A DNA stretch of 64,000 nt from Streptomyces sp. TBY4. GTDB taxonomy: Bacteria > Actinomycetota > Actinomycetes > Streptomycetales > Streptomycetaceae. A program made the position numbers and the translations under genes. The stretch covers positions 124,001-188,000 of the forward strand of contig NZ_JANAVF010000006.1 in assembly GCF_024213195.1 (NCBI RefSeq), given 5' to 3'. This document shows, one piece after another, positions 17,418-25,823 of this stretch. The notes below the pieces were generated by a model. It searched no databases and had not been told where the DNA came from. It was given only the letters and a program-made list of their open reading frames with translations. The stretch's first letter is position 1. Every line of letters begins with the position of its first letter.

Positions 17418-18320
17418 ATGGGAATGACGGTCCTCTACATCGCGTTCGGTTTCGTCGCGCTGTGGCTGCTTGCCGAGGTCCTGATGCAGTACAAGGCCCG
17501 GCTGCGCTGGCGCCTGCTCGCCTTCGCCGGCTTCGTCGGCGTGGTCGCCGGTGTCGTGCTGCCGTCGGTGCTCGTCATCGGGGCCGGCGCCGTCGCCTTC
17601 GCGATCGGCCAGACGCTGGTGACCCTCTCCTTCCGCAAGGGCTTCGTGTCCGGCTGGTCGCTGCGCCGGGGCAAGGCCCCCGCGCCCGAGCCCGCCCAGA
17701 GCCGGCGCCGCCGGGCCGGGGGCGCACCGCGTCCCGAGCCGGCCCTGGAGGTCACGGCCCTGGAGTACGGGCCCGACCCGGCCGGGGACGCGGACTCCGA
17801 GGACGACTCCGCCGAGGATTCCGGCGCGTTCACCGGGGGCGGCGTGCACGCACCGGCTCCCGGGTTCCACCCCGCGCAGCCGGCCGCCGGTTCGTACGCG
17901 GCCCCCGGCGAGACCGCCGCCTTCGCCTCTCCGTTCGCCCCGGCCGAGCAGGACGCCCACCAGTACGCGGCGTACTACGACCCGCAGGGCCAGGGCGGCT
18001 ACGACTACACGACCGGCTATCCGGCCCCCGGCGAGCAGCAGGTCTACGCCGCGTACTCGGATCCGTACATCGGCACCGGCGGAGCCGTCGCCCCGCAGCA
18101 GCCCTACGGCTACCCGGCCCCGTACGGCGGCTACGCCCCGGACCCGTACGCGACCGGGCAGCAGGAGCAGTACTCCTTGGACACCCCGCCCGGCGGGGTC
18201 TGGGTCCCGCAGCAGCGCGATGCCACCCAGCCCTACCCGGTGGAGGAGCCGCAGCAGCAGCCGTACCCGAACCCGTACCCGTACCAGGGCACGGGGGAGT
18301 ACGAGCAGTACCGCTACTAG
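17418..18320 (+). CDS. membrane protein with Tyr/Pro/Gln/Gly-rich low-complexity tail
   Basis: A 300-residue protein of unknown function. Two hydrophobic helices at about residues 3-20 and 33-60 anchor it, followed by a basic stretch (SLRRGKAPAPEPAQSRRRR). The remaining 200 residues are disordered: first acidic (DADSEDDSAEDSG), then dominated by Tyr, Pro, Gln and Gly (YDPQGQGGYDYTTGYPAPG, PYGYPAPYGGYAPDPYATG) up to the C-terminus. ATG start with GAGAGGGG upstream. Its stop overlaps that of the convergent flavoenzyme by four bases. The tail resembles phase-separating or prion-like domains. No recognised domain. Confidence 0.8.
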   Translation: MGMTVLYIAFGFVALWLLAEVLMQYKARLRWRLLAFAGFVGVVAGVVLPSVLVIGAGAVAFAIGQTLVTLSFRKGFVSGWSLRRGKAPAPEPAQSRRRRAGGAPRPEPALEVTALEYGPDPAGDADSEDDSAEDSGAFTGGGVHAPAPGFHPAQPAAGSYAAPGETAAFASPFAPAEQDAHQYAAYYDPQGQGGYDYTTGYPAPGEQQVYAAYSDPYIGTGGAVAPQQPYGYPAPYGGYAPDPYATGQQEQYSLDTPPGGVWVPQQRDATQPYPVEEPQQQPYPNPYPYQGTGEYEQYRY

Positions 18321-19717
18321 CGGGAGCCGCGGAAGTCCGCGCCCTCCACGATGAGCCCGGCCACCAGGGCCCCCGTCATCCCGGCGTGCGCCAGTCCGCC
18401 GCCCGGGTGCGCCCAGCCGCCGGCCAGGTACAGCCCGGGCACGGCCGTGGTGTTGGCGGGGTGCAGCAGCCGGCCCCCGGCTCCGGCCAGTGAGGGCGCG
18501 GGCACGCGGCCCTGCGCCGCGCCGGTGGCCGCCTCGACGTCGGCCGGGGTGCGCAGCTCGTGCCACAGCAGCCGCTCCCGCAGCCCGGGGACGACGCGGG
18601 CGGCCGCCGCCAGCAGGTCCTCGGCGGACGGAGCGGCCGCTGCCCCCGCCGTCACCACGGCGTGCACGGTGACCGCCTCGTGCTCGGCGTCCGGCCGGGT
18701 GGCGGGGTCGTCGGGGCGCAGCACGGTGACGGGGCCTGCCAGCGTGCGGTGCGCGGCCCCGTCCTCGCGGTCCCCGCGCAGCGCGGCGAACAGGGTGTAC
18801 CAGTGTGCGGGCTCCGTAGGGGCGGGCGCGGCGTCGAACGCGGGCGGCATCTTCACGAGCTGGGGGTCGGCCGCGCAGACCACGTGGTCGGCCGTCACCT
18901 CGGTGCCGTCGGCCAGGCGCAGCCCGGCTGCCCGCCCGCCCTGCACGAGGACCTCCCGCACCGCCACGCCGAACTCGAAGACGACCTTCCGCTCCAGGCA
19001 CCGTTCGTACACGGCGGTGGCCAGCTCCCGGACCCCGCCGCGCACGTACCAGCTGCCGAAGGTCTGCTCCATGTAGGGGAGCACCGCCGCCGAGGCGGGC
19101 GCGGTCGCCGGATCGACCCCGTACGCCCGTACGCGCGCGGTGAGCAGCTCGTCGAAGCCGTTGCCGCCGAGCTCGCGGGCCGCGACCTCGGCCAGGGTGG
19201 GCGGCCGGCGGCGCAGCAGTCCGCTCCCGCGCAGCGCGGGGTACGGATCGCGGCCCAGGGCCGACCGGTCCTGCTTCAGCGGCTCTTCCAGGAGCGGCCG
19301 GCGGGTGGCGTCCCAGGCGTCCCGGGCACGGCCCAGGACCGCGCTCCAGCGGTCCCCGGAGCCGGGCCCGAAGGCCGCGTCGACCGCGGCGGCGGCGCCG
19401 CCGTGCGAGCCGCCCGGGAAGGTGACCGTACGGCCGTCCGGGAGGAGGTAGCGGACGGCGGGGTCGATCTGGACCAGCTCGGCGCACTCCTCCAGGGGGC
19501 GCTTGCCGGTCTTGACGAACAGGTCGCGGTAGACGGCGGGCAGGTGCACCAGCCCGGGGCCGGTGTCGAAGACGAAGCCGTCGCGGGCGTACCGGCCGAC
19601 GGCCCCGCCGTAGGTCGCCCCGCGCTCGTACACCGTCACCTGATGTCCGGCCACGGCCAGCCGTGCCGCCGTCGCCATCGCGCCCATCCCGGCGCCGATC
19701 ACCGCAATTCGTGCCAT
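18317..19717 (-). CDS. phytoene desaturase-like FAD-dependent oxidoreductase
   Basis: A 466-residue flavoprotein of the CrtI / amine-oxidase superfamily. The N-terminal motif IAVIGAGMGAMATAARLAVAGHQVTVYERG binds FAD, with TYGGAVGRYARDGFVFDTGPGLVHLP next, both typical of carotenoid desaturases and related NAD(P)/FAD proteins. The C-terminal block AVPGLYLAGGWAHPGGGLAHAGMTGALVAGLI completes the FAD site. No crtB, crtE or other carotenoid gene is nearby, so the carotenoid role is unproven. CrtI-like stand-alone enzymes of unknown substrate are common in Streptomyces. Confidence 0.82.
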   Translation of the reverse strand: MARIAVIGAGMGAMATAARLAVAGHQVTVYERGATYGGAVGRYARDGFVFDTGPGLVHLPAVYRDLFVKTGKRPLEECAELVQIDPAVRYLLPDGRTVTFPGGSHGGAAAAVDAAFGPGSGDRWSAVLGRARDAWDATRRPLLEEPLKQDRSALGRDPYPALRGSGLLRRRPPTLAEVAARELGGNGFDELLTARVRAYGVDPATAPASAAVLPYMEQTFGSWYVRGGVRELATAVYERCLERKVVFEFGVAVREVLVQGGRAAGLRLADGTEVTADHVVCAADPQLVKMPPAFDAAPAPTEPAHWYTLFAALRGDREDGAAHRTLAGPVTVLRPDDPATRPDAEHEAVTVHAVVTAGAAAAPSAEDLLAAAARVVPGLRERLLWHELRTPADVEAATGAAQGRVPAPSLAGAGGRLLHPANTTAVPGLYLAGGWAHPGGGLAHAGMTGALVAGLIVEGADFRGSR

Positions 19718-19727
19718 GCCGCTGAGC

Positions 19728-20342
19728 CTATCGAGCGACCCGGGAGACCTCTGCGGCGAGCCTCTTTTCCTCGCGGCGCTGGGCGCGGCGGCGCAGGAAG
19801 CGGCGGATCCTGGCCCAGAGGTAGATCAGCAGGGCGAGTCCGATGATCAGCAGGACGGCGCAGATGATCGCGGCGGCCTCCGGATTGAACATGGCGAAGG
19901 TGACGATGCCGCCCACGCCGAGGTCCTCGGCGGTGCTCATGATGACGTTGCTGAACGGCTCGGGCGAGGTGTTGATCGCCATGCGCGTGCCGGCTTTGAC
20001 GAAATGGCTGGCCAGGGCGGTGGAGCCGCCGACCGCGCCGGCGGCGATGTCTGACAGCGAGCCGCTCTGCCCGGCCAGCAGTGCGCCGACCACCGCTCCG
20101 GACACCGGGCGGATCACGGTGTGGACGGTGTCCCAGAGGGAGTCCACGAACGGGATCTTGTCGGCGACCGCCTCGCAGAGGAAGAGGACGGCGGCGACGG
20201 CGAGCACGTCGGTGCGCTGCAGGGACGCGGGGACCTCGTCGGTCAGGCCGGCCCGGCCGAAGATGCCGAGCAGGAGGACCACGGCGTATGCGTTGATCCC
20301 ACTGGCCCAGCCGCTGGTGAAGACCAGGGGGAGCACACTCAT
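19728..20342 (-). CDS. DUF4126 membrane protein
   Basis: A 204-residue protein with about five hydrophobic segments and a basic C-terminal tail (RIRRFLRRRAQRREEKRL). The N-terminal LVFTSGWASGINAYAVVLLLGIFGRAG and the central VRPVSGAVVGALL and GGSTALASHFVKAGTRMAINTSPEPFSN blocks match the DUF4126 family, for which no function is established. It ends ten bases before the flavoenzyme start on the same strand, so the two may be co-transcribed. Confidence 0.78.
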   Translation of the reverse strand: MSVLPLVFTSGWASGINAYAVVLLLGIFGRAGLTDEVPASLQRTDVLAVAAVLFLCEAVADKIPFVDSLWDTVHTVIRPVSGAVVGALLAGQSGSLSDIAAGAVGGSTALASHFVKAGTRMAINTSPEPFSNVIMSTAEDLGVGGIVTFAMFNPEAAAIICAVLLIIGLALLIYLWARIRRFLRRRAQRREEKRLAAEVSRVAR

Positions 20343-20427
20343 CTGATCATCATGTCCCAGAAGCCGCGATCCGGCGCGGAAGCGGCGATGGCGACAGGCC
20401 GCGGGAACGCAGGCCGCGGGAAAACGG

Positions 20428-20463
20428 TGAGGGGACGGCCGCCTTCCGGCGGCCGTCCCCTCA
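20428..20463. terminator. terminator downstream of DUF3040 gene
   Basis: A 16-bp perfect stem (TGAGGGGACGGCCGCC) with a TTCC loop, 20 bp beyond the stop of the minus-strand DUF3040 gene. Confidence 0.88.
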
Positions 20464-20483
20464 CCCGAGTCTGTCAGCGGGGC

Positions 20484-20885
20484 CTACTGCCCCTGTTCGT
20501 CACGGCGGCGCTGCCACCGTTCCTCGATACGGGTCATCATCGACCGACGCTGCCGGTTCTGCCCTTGGGGCGAACCGGCTGCACTACCGGAGACGGGCTG
20601 CTCACCAGGCTTGGGTGCCTTGCGCCAACCGGTGACCACGAGCACCGTACAGCCCAGCATGACGAGGAATCCCACCACGCTGATCCACAGTACGTTCGGC
20701 ACGATCACACCGGTCATGAGGAGCGCGATACCCACCACAATGCCTGCGACTGCCTGGTAGACCCGTCGCCGGGTGTACGTGCGCAGTCCGCTTCCCTCAA
20801 GCGCTGTAGCGAATTTGGGATCTTCGGCGTACAGCGCTCGCTCCATCTGCTCGAGCATTCGCTGCTCGTGCTCCGAGAGCGGCAC
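20484..20885 (-). CDS. DUF3040 small membrane protein
   Basis: A 133-residue actinobacterial protein. The conserved N-terminus MPLSEHEQRMLEQMERALYAEDPKFA identifies the family. Two adjacent hydrophobic helices lie at about residues 46-85, followed by a polar basic tail (GQNRQRRSMMTRIEERWQRRR). The GTG start is chosen because AGGAGG precedes it by six bases and because the family begins at this point. The ATG five codons upstream overlaps that ribosome site. The function is unknown. In actinomycetes it often lies near the division cluster, as here. Confidence 0.85.
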   Translation of the reverse strand: MPLSEHEQRMLEQMERALYAEDPKFATALEGSGLRTYTRRRVYQAVAGIVVGIALLMTGVIVPNVLWISVVGFLVMLGCTVLVVTGWRKAPKPGEQPVSGSAAGSPQGQNRQRRSMMTRIEERWQRRRDEQGQ

Positions 20886-21019
20886 GGGAGTCCTCCTCAT
20901 CCGTCGGTCGCGGGGGGTAGCGACCAGGGGTCCCCTTCAGGATAGGCGGGGAATCGCCCCCGTGATACCCGCCCTCTACGCCACGTTCTAAAAAAACACT
21001 GCCCGTAAAAAGTACCGCT

Positions 21020-21071
21020 TGGGGAATGCTCAGCGCCGTCATGAACGGCCCACTGAGGGCGTTATTCCCCA
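21020..21071 (-). terminator. three-tier hairpin with T tracts
   Basis: Nested pairing: TGGGGAAT with ATTCCCCA (outer, 8 bp), CTCAG with CTGAG, and GCCGT with ACGGC (inner, loop CATGA). On the minus strand it is followed by TTTTT and then TTTTTTT within 40 bases, in an otherwise AT-poor genome. It lies 100 bp beyond the methyltransferase stop and 135 bp before the DUF3040 start. Read as a terminator for the methyltransferase; a structured leader or small RNA is the alternative. Confidence 0.65.
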
Positions 21072-21170
21072 GAGGTCCGCTCGGCATGCCGGGCGCTGAC
21101 CCCGATCATACGGGTCACGACGCCGGTTCGGAGGGTGAGTGGCGCACCGCGTTCCCGCAAGCTCCGCAGA

Positions 21171-21929
21171 TCAGGCGGGCTTCTCGCCCAGGACGTGCAG
21201 CTGCGTGGCGACCGCGTGGAACGCGGGAAGCTCGGCGGCGGCCTCCTCCAGTCGCATCAGGGCCTCGACGGCGCCCGGCTCGGTGTCGACCAGGACGCCC
21301 GGGACGAGGTCGGCGAAGATCCGGACCCCGTGCACCGCGCCCACGGCCAGACCGGCGTCGGAGACCAGGGCGGAGAGCTGCTCGGCCGTGAAGCGGCGCG
21401 GTACCGGATCGCCCGCGCCCCAGCGGCCGGCCGGGTCGGTCAGGGCCGTACGGGCCTCCGTGAAGTGCCCGGCCAGGGCGCGGGCCAGGACGGCCCCGCC
21501 GAGCCCGGCGCCGAGCAGGCTGAGGACGCCGCCGGGGCGCAGGGCGGCCACCGCGTTGGCCACGCCCTCGGCCGGGTCGTCCACGTACTCCAGCACGCCG
21601 TGGCAGATCACCACGTCGTAGGAATCGCGCTCGACGACATCGAGCAGACCCTGCGCGTCGCCCTGCACCCCGCGGACCAGATCGGCCACGCCGGCCTCGG
21701 CGACCCGGCGCTCCAGCCCGAACAGGGCGTTGGGGCTCGGGTCGACCACGGTGACCCGGTGGCCGAGGCGGGCCACCGGCACGGCGAACTTGCCCGTACC
21801 GCCACCCGTGTCCACCACGTCCAGCACGTCCCGCCCGGTCGCCTTCACCCGGCGGTCGAGCGCCTCCTTGAGGACCTCCCACACCACGGCGGTGCGGAGA
21901 GAGGCGCGGGGGCGGGAAGTGTCCGACAC
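21171..21929 (-). CDS. class I SAM-dependent methyltransferase
   Basis: A 252-residue protein with the Rossmann SAM-binding motif VVDTGGGTGKFAVPVA near residue 38, an acidic residue ending strand 2 (VTVVDPSPNAL), GDAQGL, and motif IV VICHGVLEYVDDP near 110. The arrangement matches small-molecule or CmoA/UbiE-type methyltransferases. The substrate cannot be told. GTG start with GAGGAG upstream. The C-terminal third is Ala/Glu-rich with no second domain. Confidence 0.82.
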   Translation of the reverse strand: MSDTSRPRASLRTAVVWEVLKEALDRRVKATGRDVLDVVDTGGGTGKFAVPVARLGHRVTVVDPSPNALFGLERRVAEAGVADLVRGVQGDAQGLLDVVERDSYDVVICHGVLEYVDDPAEGVANAVAALRPGGVLSLLGAGLGGAVLARALAGHFTEARTALTDPAGRWGAGDPVPRRFTAEQLSALVSDAGLAVGAVHGVRIFADLVPGVLVDTEPGAVEALMRLEEAAAELPAFHAVATQLHVLGEKPA

Positions 21930-21998
21930 GGCTGATGGCTCCTCGGCGCGTTGGTGAGCGGTCGCTGCCCACCCTATTGCCTCGCGCTGCCGGGCAGG

Positions 21999-22496
21999 TC
22001 ATCCCGCGTCCGGACGCTCCGTACGAGGCAGCGGCAGGCTCTGGGCCGAGCCGGTCGGCGTCAGCGGACGGAGCGAGAGCATCCGCTCCACCAGGCGCAG
22101 GAACATCGCGACGGCACGCACCAGATCGTCCGCGTCCCGGCCGGTGGCCGCTCCCGCTATGCCGGCCTCCGCCCGCGCCCGGCGTGCCGCGCCGGAGGCG
22201 AAGAGCGCGCTCCACTCGGTCAGTTCGGGCGCTATCTCCGGGAGCACCTCCCACGCGCTGCGGATCCGCGGCCTGCGCCGGGGGTGCACCGGTTCGGGCC
22301 GCCCGCGCGCGGCGAGCACGGCCGCTGCGGTGCGCAGCGCGGCGAGATGGGCGGTGGCGTACCGCTCGTTGGGCCGGGTCAGCCGGGCGGCTTCGGCCAG
22401 GCCCTCGTGGGCCTTGGCGAGCAGATCGAGGGCGGCGGGGGGTGCCGCCGACTTCCGGGGGACGGGGTGGACAGGGGACGGGGACGGTGTGGCCAT
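21999..22496 (-). CDS. SAV_6107-family HEPN domain protein
   Basis: A 165-residue, largely helical protein matching the SAV_6107 HEPN family of streptomycetes. The helices AALDLLAKAHEGLAEAARLTRPNERYATAHLAALRTAAAVLA and the second half DADDLVRAVAMFLRLVERMLSLRP carry the match. The RX4-6H ribonuclease motif of toxin HEPNs is not evident, so it may not be a nuclease. ATG with a strong AGGAGG. No adjacent nucleotidyltransferase antitoxin partner is seen. Four 13-bp tandem repeats occupy its upstream region. Confidence 0.72.
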   Translation of the reverse strand: MATPSPSPVHPVPRKSAAPPAALDLLAKAHEGLAEAARLTRPNERYATAHLAALRTAAAVLAARGRPEPVHPRRRPRIRSAWEVLPEIAPELTEWSALFASGAARRARAEAGIAGAATGRDADDLVRAVAMFLRLVERMLSLRPLTPTGSAQSLPLPRTERPDAG

Positions 22497-22556
22497 GACG
22501 AACCTCCTGTCGTTGCGTGCGCTGCGCGCTGCCTGGTGGAGCTCCTACGAGTTGCG

Positions 22557-22608
22557 CTGTTCCTGCGGGCTGTACCTGCGTGCCGTTCCTGCGTGCTGTT
22601 CTTACGTC
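22557..22608. repeat. four tandem 13-bp repeats upstream of the HEPN gene
   Basis: Units are CTGTTCCTGCGGG, CTGTACCTGCGTG, CCGTTCCTGCGTG and CTGTTCTTACGTC, perfectly in phase at 13 bp with one to four differences each. They lie 61-112 bp before the HEPN ATG, in its probable promoter. Confidence 0.8.
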
Positions 22609-22726
22609 CCCCATCGTGACGGCCCCCACTGACAATCGCGCTGACCTGCGGTTTCGCCCCCGGTCCCGGGGCCTTGGCCGGGCAACTGCCGCCCGGTGCG
22701 CAGCGGATGCCGCAGGGGATGCTAGT

Positions 22727-22752
22727 TTTTGAACTGACCGGTCAGTTCAAAA
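22727..22752. promoter_or_regulatory. 26-bp perfect palindromic operator (TetR type)
   Basis: Half-site TTTTGAACTGACC is followed at once by its exact complement GGTCAGTTCAAAA. The right end runs into the AAGGAGGGGG ribosome site of the ABC ATPase gene, so a bound repressor would block initiation. The TetR-family gene at the end of the same operon is the obvious candidate ligand. A weaker stretch TAGTTT overlaps the left edge. Confidence 0.85.
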
Positions 22753-22765
22753 GGAGGGGGAGGGC

Positions 22766-23746
22766 GTGGACAGCCCGCACGGCGCGGCCGTCAGAGCCGA
22801 GGACTTCGGAGTCAAGGGCCCGCGCGGCTGGGTGTTCCGGGGGATCGGGATCGACGCGGCGCCCGGCTCGCTCATCGCGGTCGAAGGCCCCTCCGGCAGC
22901 GGGCGGACCTGCCTGCTCCTCGCCCTCACCGGCCGGATGAAGGCCACCGAGGGCCACGCCGAGATCGGCCGCCACCGGCTGCCGAAGAAGATGGCCGCGG
23001 TCCGCCGCATCGCCGCCCTCGGCCCGGTACCCGGGGTCAACGACCTCGATCAGGCCCTCACCGTCGCCGAGCAGCTGCGCGAGGGCGCCCTGCTCCAGCG
23101 CCGCTACGACGGCCCCGTGCGCGCCCTGCTCCGCCCGCGCGGCGAGCGGCGCGCCTCCGCCGCGGCCCGCATCGACGCCGCGCTGGCCGCCGCCGGACTC
23201 GACCTCGGCACCCTGCCGAAGGGTCCGCGCACCTCCGTACGGGACCTGGAACGGCTGGAGTCCGTACGGCTGTCGGTGGCCATGGCGCTGCTCGGCTCGC
23301 CGCGCCTGCTGGCCCTGGACGACCTGGACCTCAAGCTCTCGGACGCCGAACGCGCCGAGGCCTGGGACCTGCTGCGCTCCCTCGCGGCCCGCGGGACCAC
23401 CGTCCTCGCGGTGTGCAGCGAAGCCCCGGCCGACGCGACGGTCCTGCGCACCGGCCCGGCGGCGGAGCCCGCCGCGGAACCGGCCGCGGAACCGGCCGCC
23501 GAGCCCGCCGCCGCTCCGGCCGGGGGATCTGCCGCGGGCGCAGCGGTCGTACCCCGGCCCCTGGACTCCAAGATCACCTGGGGCACGCGGACCGCCACCC
23601 CGCAGGACTCCGAGGGCGCCGCGGCCGCCGAGCCCGACACGACCGCCGAACCGGCCGAGCCCGGCCCGACCGCCGAGCCCGACCCGCACCACACGCCCGA
23701 CACGAAGGGGGACGACGATGCGCTCGCCGAAGCTGGCCGCGCTTGA
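22766..23746 (+). CDS. ABC-type ATPase with degenerate signature and Glu-Pro-Ala tail
   Basis: A 326-residue protein with an ABC ATPase core. Walker A is VEGPSGSGRTCLLL near residue 40, and Walker B is LLALDDLDLK near 190. The LSGGQ signature is not recognisable; its place holds RDLERLESVRLSVAMALLGSP. From about residue 235 the protein is low-complexity, with tandem EPAA units and Pro/Thr/Glu stretches, and may be disordered. GTG start with GGAGGGGGAGGG. The 3' end overlaps the permease gene by 29 bp. Likely partner: the YhgE-type permease. Regulated by the palindrome above. Confidence 0.8.
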   Translation: MDSPHGAAVRAEDFGVKGPRGWVFRGIGIDAAPGSLIAVEGPSGSGRTCLLLALTGRMKATEGHAEIGRHRLPKKMAAVRRIAALGPVPGVNDLDQALTVAEQLREGALLQRRYDGPVRALLRPRGERRASAAARIDAALAAAGLDLGTLPKGPRTSVRDLERLESVRLSVAMALLGSPRLLALDDLDLKLSDAERAEAWDLLRSLAARGTTVLAVCSEAPADATVLRTGPAAEPAAEPAAEPAAEPAAAPAGGSAAGAAVVPRPLDSKITWGTRTATPQDSEGAAAAEPDTTAEPAEPGPTAEPDPHHTPDTKGDDDALAEAGRA

Positions 23747-25802
23747 GCTGAAGCGGTTCGGGCGGGGGAAGCTGCCCCGGGCCGCCCTCGTCGCGCTGCT
23801 CCTGCTGCCGCTGCTCTACGGAGCCCTGTACCTGTGGTCCTTCTGGGACCCCTACAGCCGCCTCGACAAGGTGCCGGTCGCCCTCGTCAACTCCGACAAG
23901 GGCGCCACCGTCGACGGCAAGCAGATCGACGCCGGCGGCGAGATCACCCGCAAGCTGCACGACAGCAAGACCTTCGACTGGCGCGAGGTGAGCGAGAAGG
24001 AGGCCGCCAAGGGGCTGGAGAACGGCACCTACTACCTCTCCCTCACCATGCCCACCGACTTCAGCGAGAAGATCGCCTCCAGTTCCGGAGCCGACCCCGC
24101 CACCGGAGCCCTCCAGGTCCGCACCAACGACGCGAACAACTACATCGTCGGCTCGATCTCGCGCACCGTCTTCGCCGAGGTCCGCTCGGCGGCGTCCACC
24201 AACGCCTCCCGCGGCTTCCTCGACAAGATCTTCGTCAACTTCTCCGACCTCCACGACAAGACCGCCCAGGCCGCCGACGGAGCCGACAAGCTCACGGACG
24301 GGGCGGGCAAGGCCCAGAAGGGCGCCAAGGACCTGGCCGACGGCCTGGACACGGCGAAGGAGAAGAACGGCGAGCTCACCGGCGGCCTGAAGAAGCTGAA
24401 CGGCGCCGCCGGACAGCTGGAGACGGGGACGAAGGACATCGCGGCCGGCACCCAGCGGCTCGCCGACGTGGTCGGCGGCGTCGCCGACAAGGCCCGCCCC
24501 TTCCTCAAGGACCCCAAGAGCCTCGCGGACAGCGCCGAACTCGTCGCCGACACCGCCAAGGTCGTCAACAAGCACCTCGAAGCCTTCGCCAAGGCGGCCC
24601 CGGCGGCCGCCACCGTCACCCAGCGCGTCTCCACCGGCGCCGCCGAGGTCTACGCGAAGACCTGCACCACCGGCGCCCAGCCGCTCCCCGAAACCTGCCC
24701 GCAGCTGAAGCGGCTCAAGGAGGACGCCGCCGAAGCCGCCGAGCTCGCCGGTGACGTGGACACCCTGCTCAAGAACGCGAACGGCGACCTCGCCACCCTC
24801 CGCCAGCAGCTCACCGACCTGGAGCGCGAAGCCCGCCTCCTCGTCACGAAGGCCCCGGGCCTCTCCGCGGACCTCGAAGGGGCGGTCACCCAGGTGAACG
24901 CCCTCAACGACGGCGCCCACAAGGTCGCCGACGGCATGGTCCGGCTGCACACCGGCATCGGCTCGGCCACCCAGGGCTCCGGCGAACTCGGTGCGGGCGT
25001 CGGCAAGCTCGGCGCCGGCGCGCACGACCTCGACGGCGGCCTCGTCAAGCTCGTCGACGGCAACGGCGAACTCGCCGGCGGCCTGCACGACGGCGCCGGA
25101 CAGATCCCGGCCTACGACCAGCAGCAGCGCGAAGCCCGCACCGAGGTCATGGCCGACCCGGTCCGGCTCGCCAACCAGTCCCTGCACAAGGCGCCCAACT
25201 ACGGCACCGGCTTCGCCCCGTACTTCATCCCGCTCTCCCTCTGGGTCGGCGCGATGGTCGCCTACATGCTGATCGCACCGCTGAACCGGCGCGCGCTCGC
25301 CGCCGGAGCCTCGCCCTGGCGGATCGCCTTCGCGGGCTGGCTGCCCGTGGTGGGGATCGGCGCCGCGCAGGTGGGCGCACTGATGTCCGTACTGCACTGG
25401 GGACTCGGCCTGCAGATGGCCCGGCCGGCCCTCACCGTCGGCTTCCTGATGCTGGTCACCGCCTGCTTCGCCGCGATCGTCCAGTGGCTCAACGCCAAGT
25501 TCGGCGCCGCCGGACGGATCCTGGTCCTGGCCGTCCTGATGCTCCAGCTGACCTCCGCGGGCGGCACCTACCCCGTCCAGACCAGCCCCGGCTTCTTCAA
25601 CGCCATCCACCCCTACCTGCCGATGTCGTACGTGGTCGAGAGCCTGCGCCGGCTCATCACCGGCGGCGATCTCGCCCCGGTCTGGCAGGGCTTCGCCGTC
25701 CTCACCGCCTTCACGGCGGGGGCTCTCGCCCTCACCGCGCTCGCCGCCCGCGGCAAGCAGGTGTGGACGATGGACCGGCTGCGCCCGGAACTGAGCCTGT
25801 AG
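23718..25802 (+). CDS. YhgE/Pip-type ABC-2 permease
   Basis: A 694-residue membrane protein. One N-terminal helix (about 20-42, LVALLLLPLLYGALYLWSF) precedes a YhgE/Pip domain with the DKVPVALVNSDKGA motif. A long extracytoplasmic region (about 150-500) follows, with repeated heptad-like segments such as DGADKLTDGAGK and GAHDLDGGLVKLVDG. Five or six C-terminal helices belong to the ABC-2 permease fold. Relatives include the phage infection protein Pip and the EsaA secretion factor. The ATG lies inside the end of the ATPase gene, so the two are translationally coupled. Exported substrate unknown; drug or lipid efflux is a guess. Confidence 0.85.
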   Translation: MRSPKLAALELKRFGRGKLPRAALVALLLLPLLYGALYLWSFWDPYSRLDKVPVALVNSDKGATVDGKQIDAGGEITRKLHDSKTFDWREVSEKEAAKGLENGTYYLSLTMPTDFSEKIASSSGADPATGALQVRTNDANNYIVGSISRTVFAEVRSAASTNASRGFLDKIFVNFSDLHDKTAQAADGADKLTDGAGKAQKGAKDLADGLDTAKEKNGELTGGLKKLNGAAGQLETGTKDIAAGTQRLADVVGGVADKARPFLKDPKSLADSAELVADTAKVVNKHLEAFAKAAPAAATVTQRVSTGAAEVYAKTCTTGAQPLPETCPQLKRLKEDAAEAAELAGDVDTLLKNANGDLATLRQQLTDLEREARLLVTKAPGLSADLEGAVTQVNALNDGAHKVADGMVRLHTGIGSATQGSGELGAGVGKLGAGAHDLDGGLVKLVDGNGELAGGLHDGAGQIPAYDQQQREARTEVMADPVRLANQSLHKAPNYGTGFAPYFIPLSLWVGAMVAYMLIAPLNRRALAAGASPWRIAFAGWLPVVGIGAAQVGALMSVLHWGLGLQMARPALTVGFLMLVTACFAAIVQWLNAKFGAAGRILVLAVLMLQLTSAGGTYPVQTSPGFFNAIHPYLPMSYVVESLRRLITGGDLAPVWQGFAVLTAFTAGALALTALAARGKQVWTMDRLRPELSL

Positions 25803-25823
25803 CCCGATGGGACAAGTTGACCT

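Noticed and set aside
20985-21015. AT-rich patch considered as remnant of a mobile element
   Set aside because: Only about 30 bp, no inverted ends or duplication, and better explained by T tracts after the hairpin.
22557-22608. Tandem 13-bp units considered as CRISPR
   Set aside because: The units are directly adjacent without spacers and no cas gene is present.
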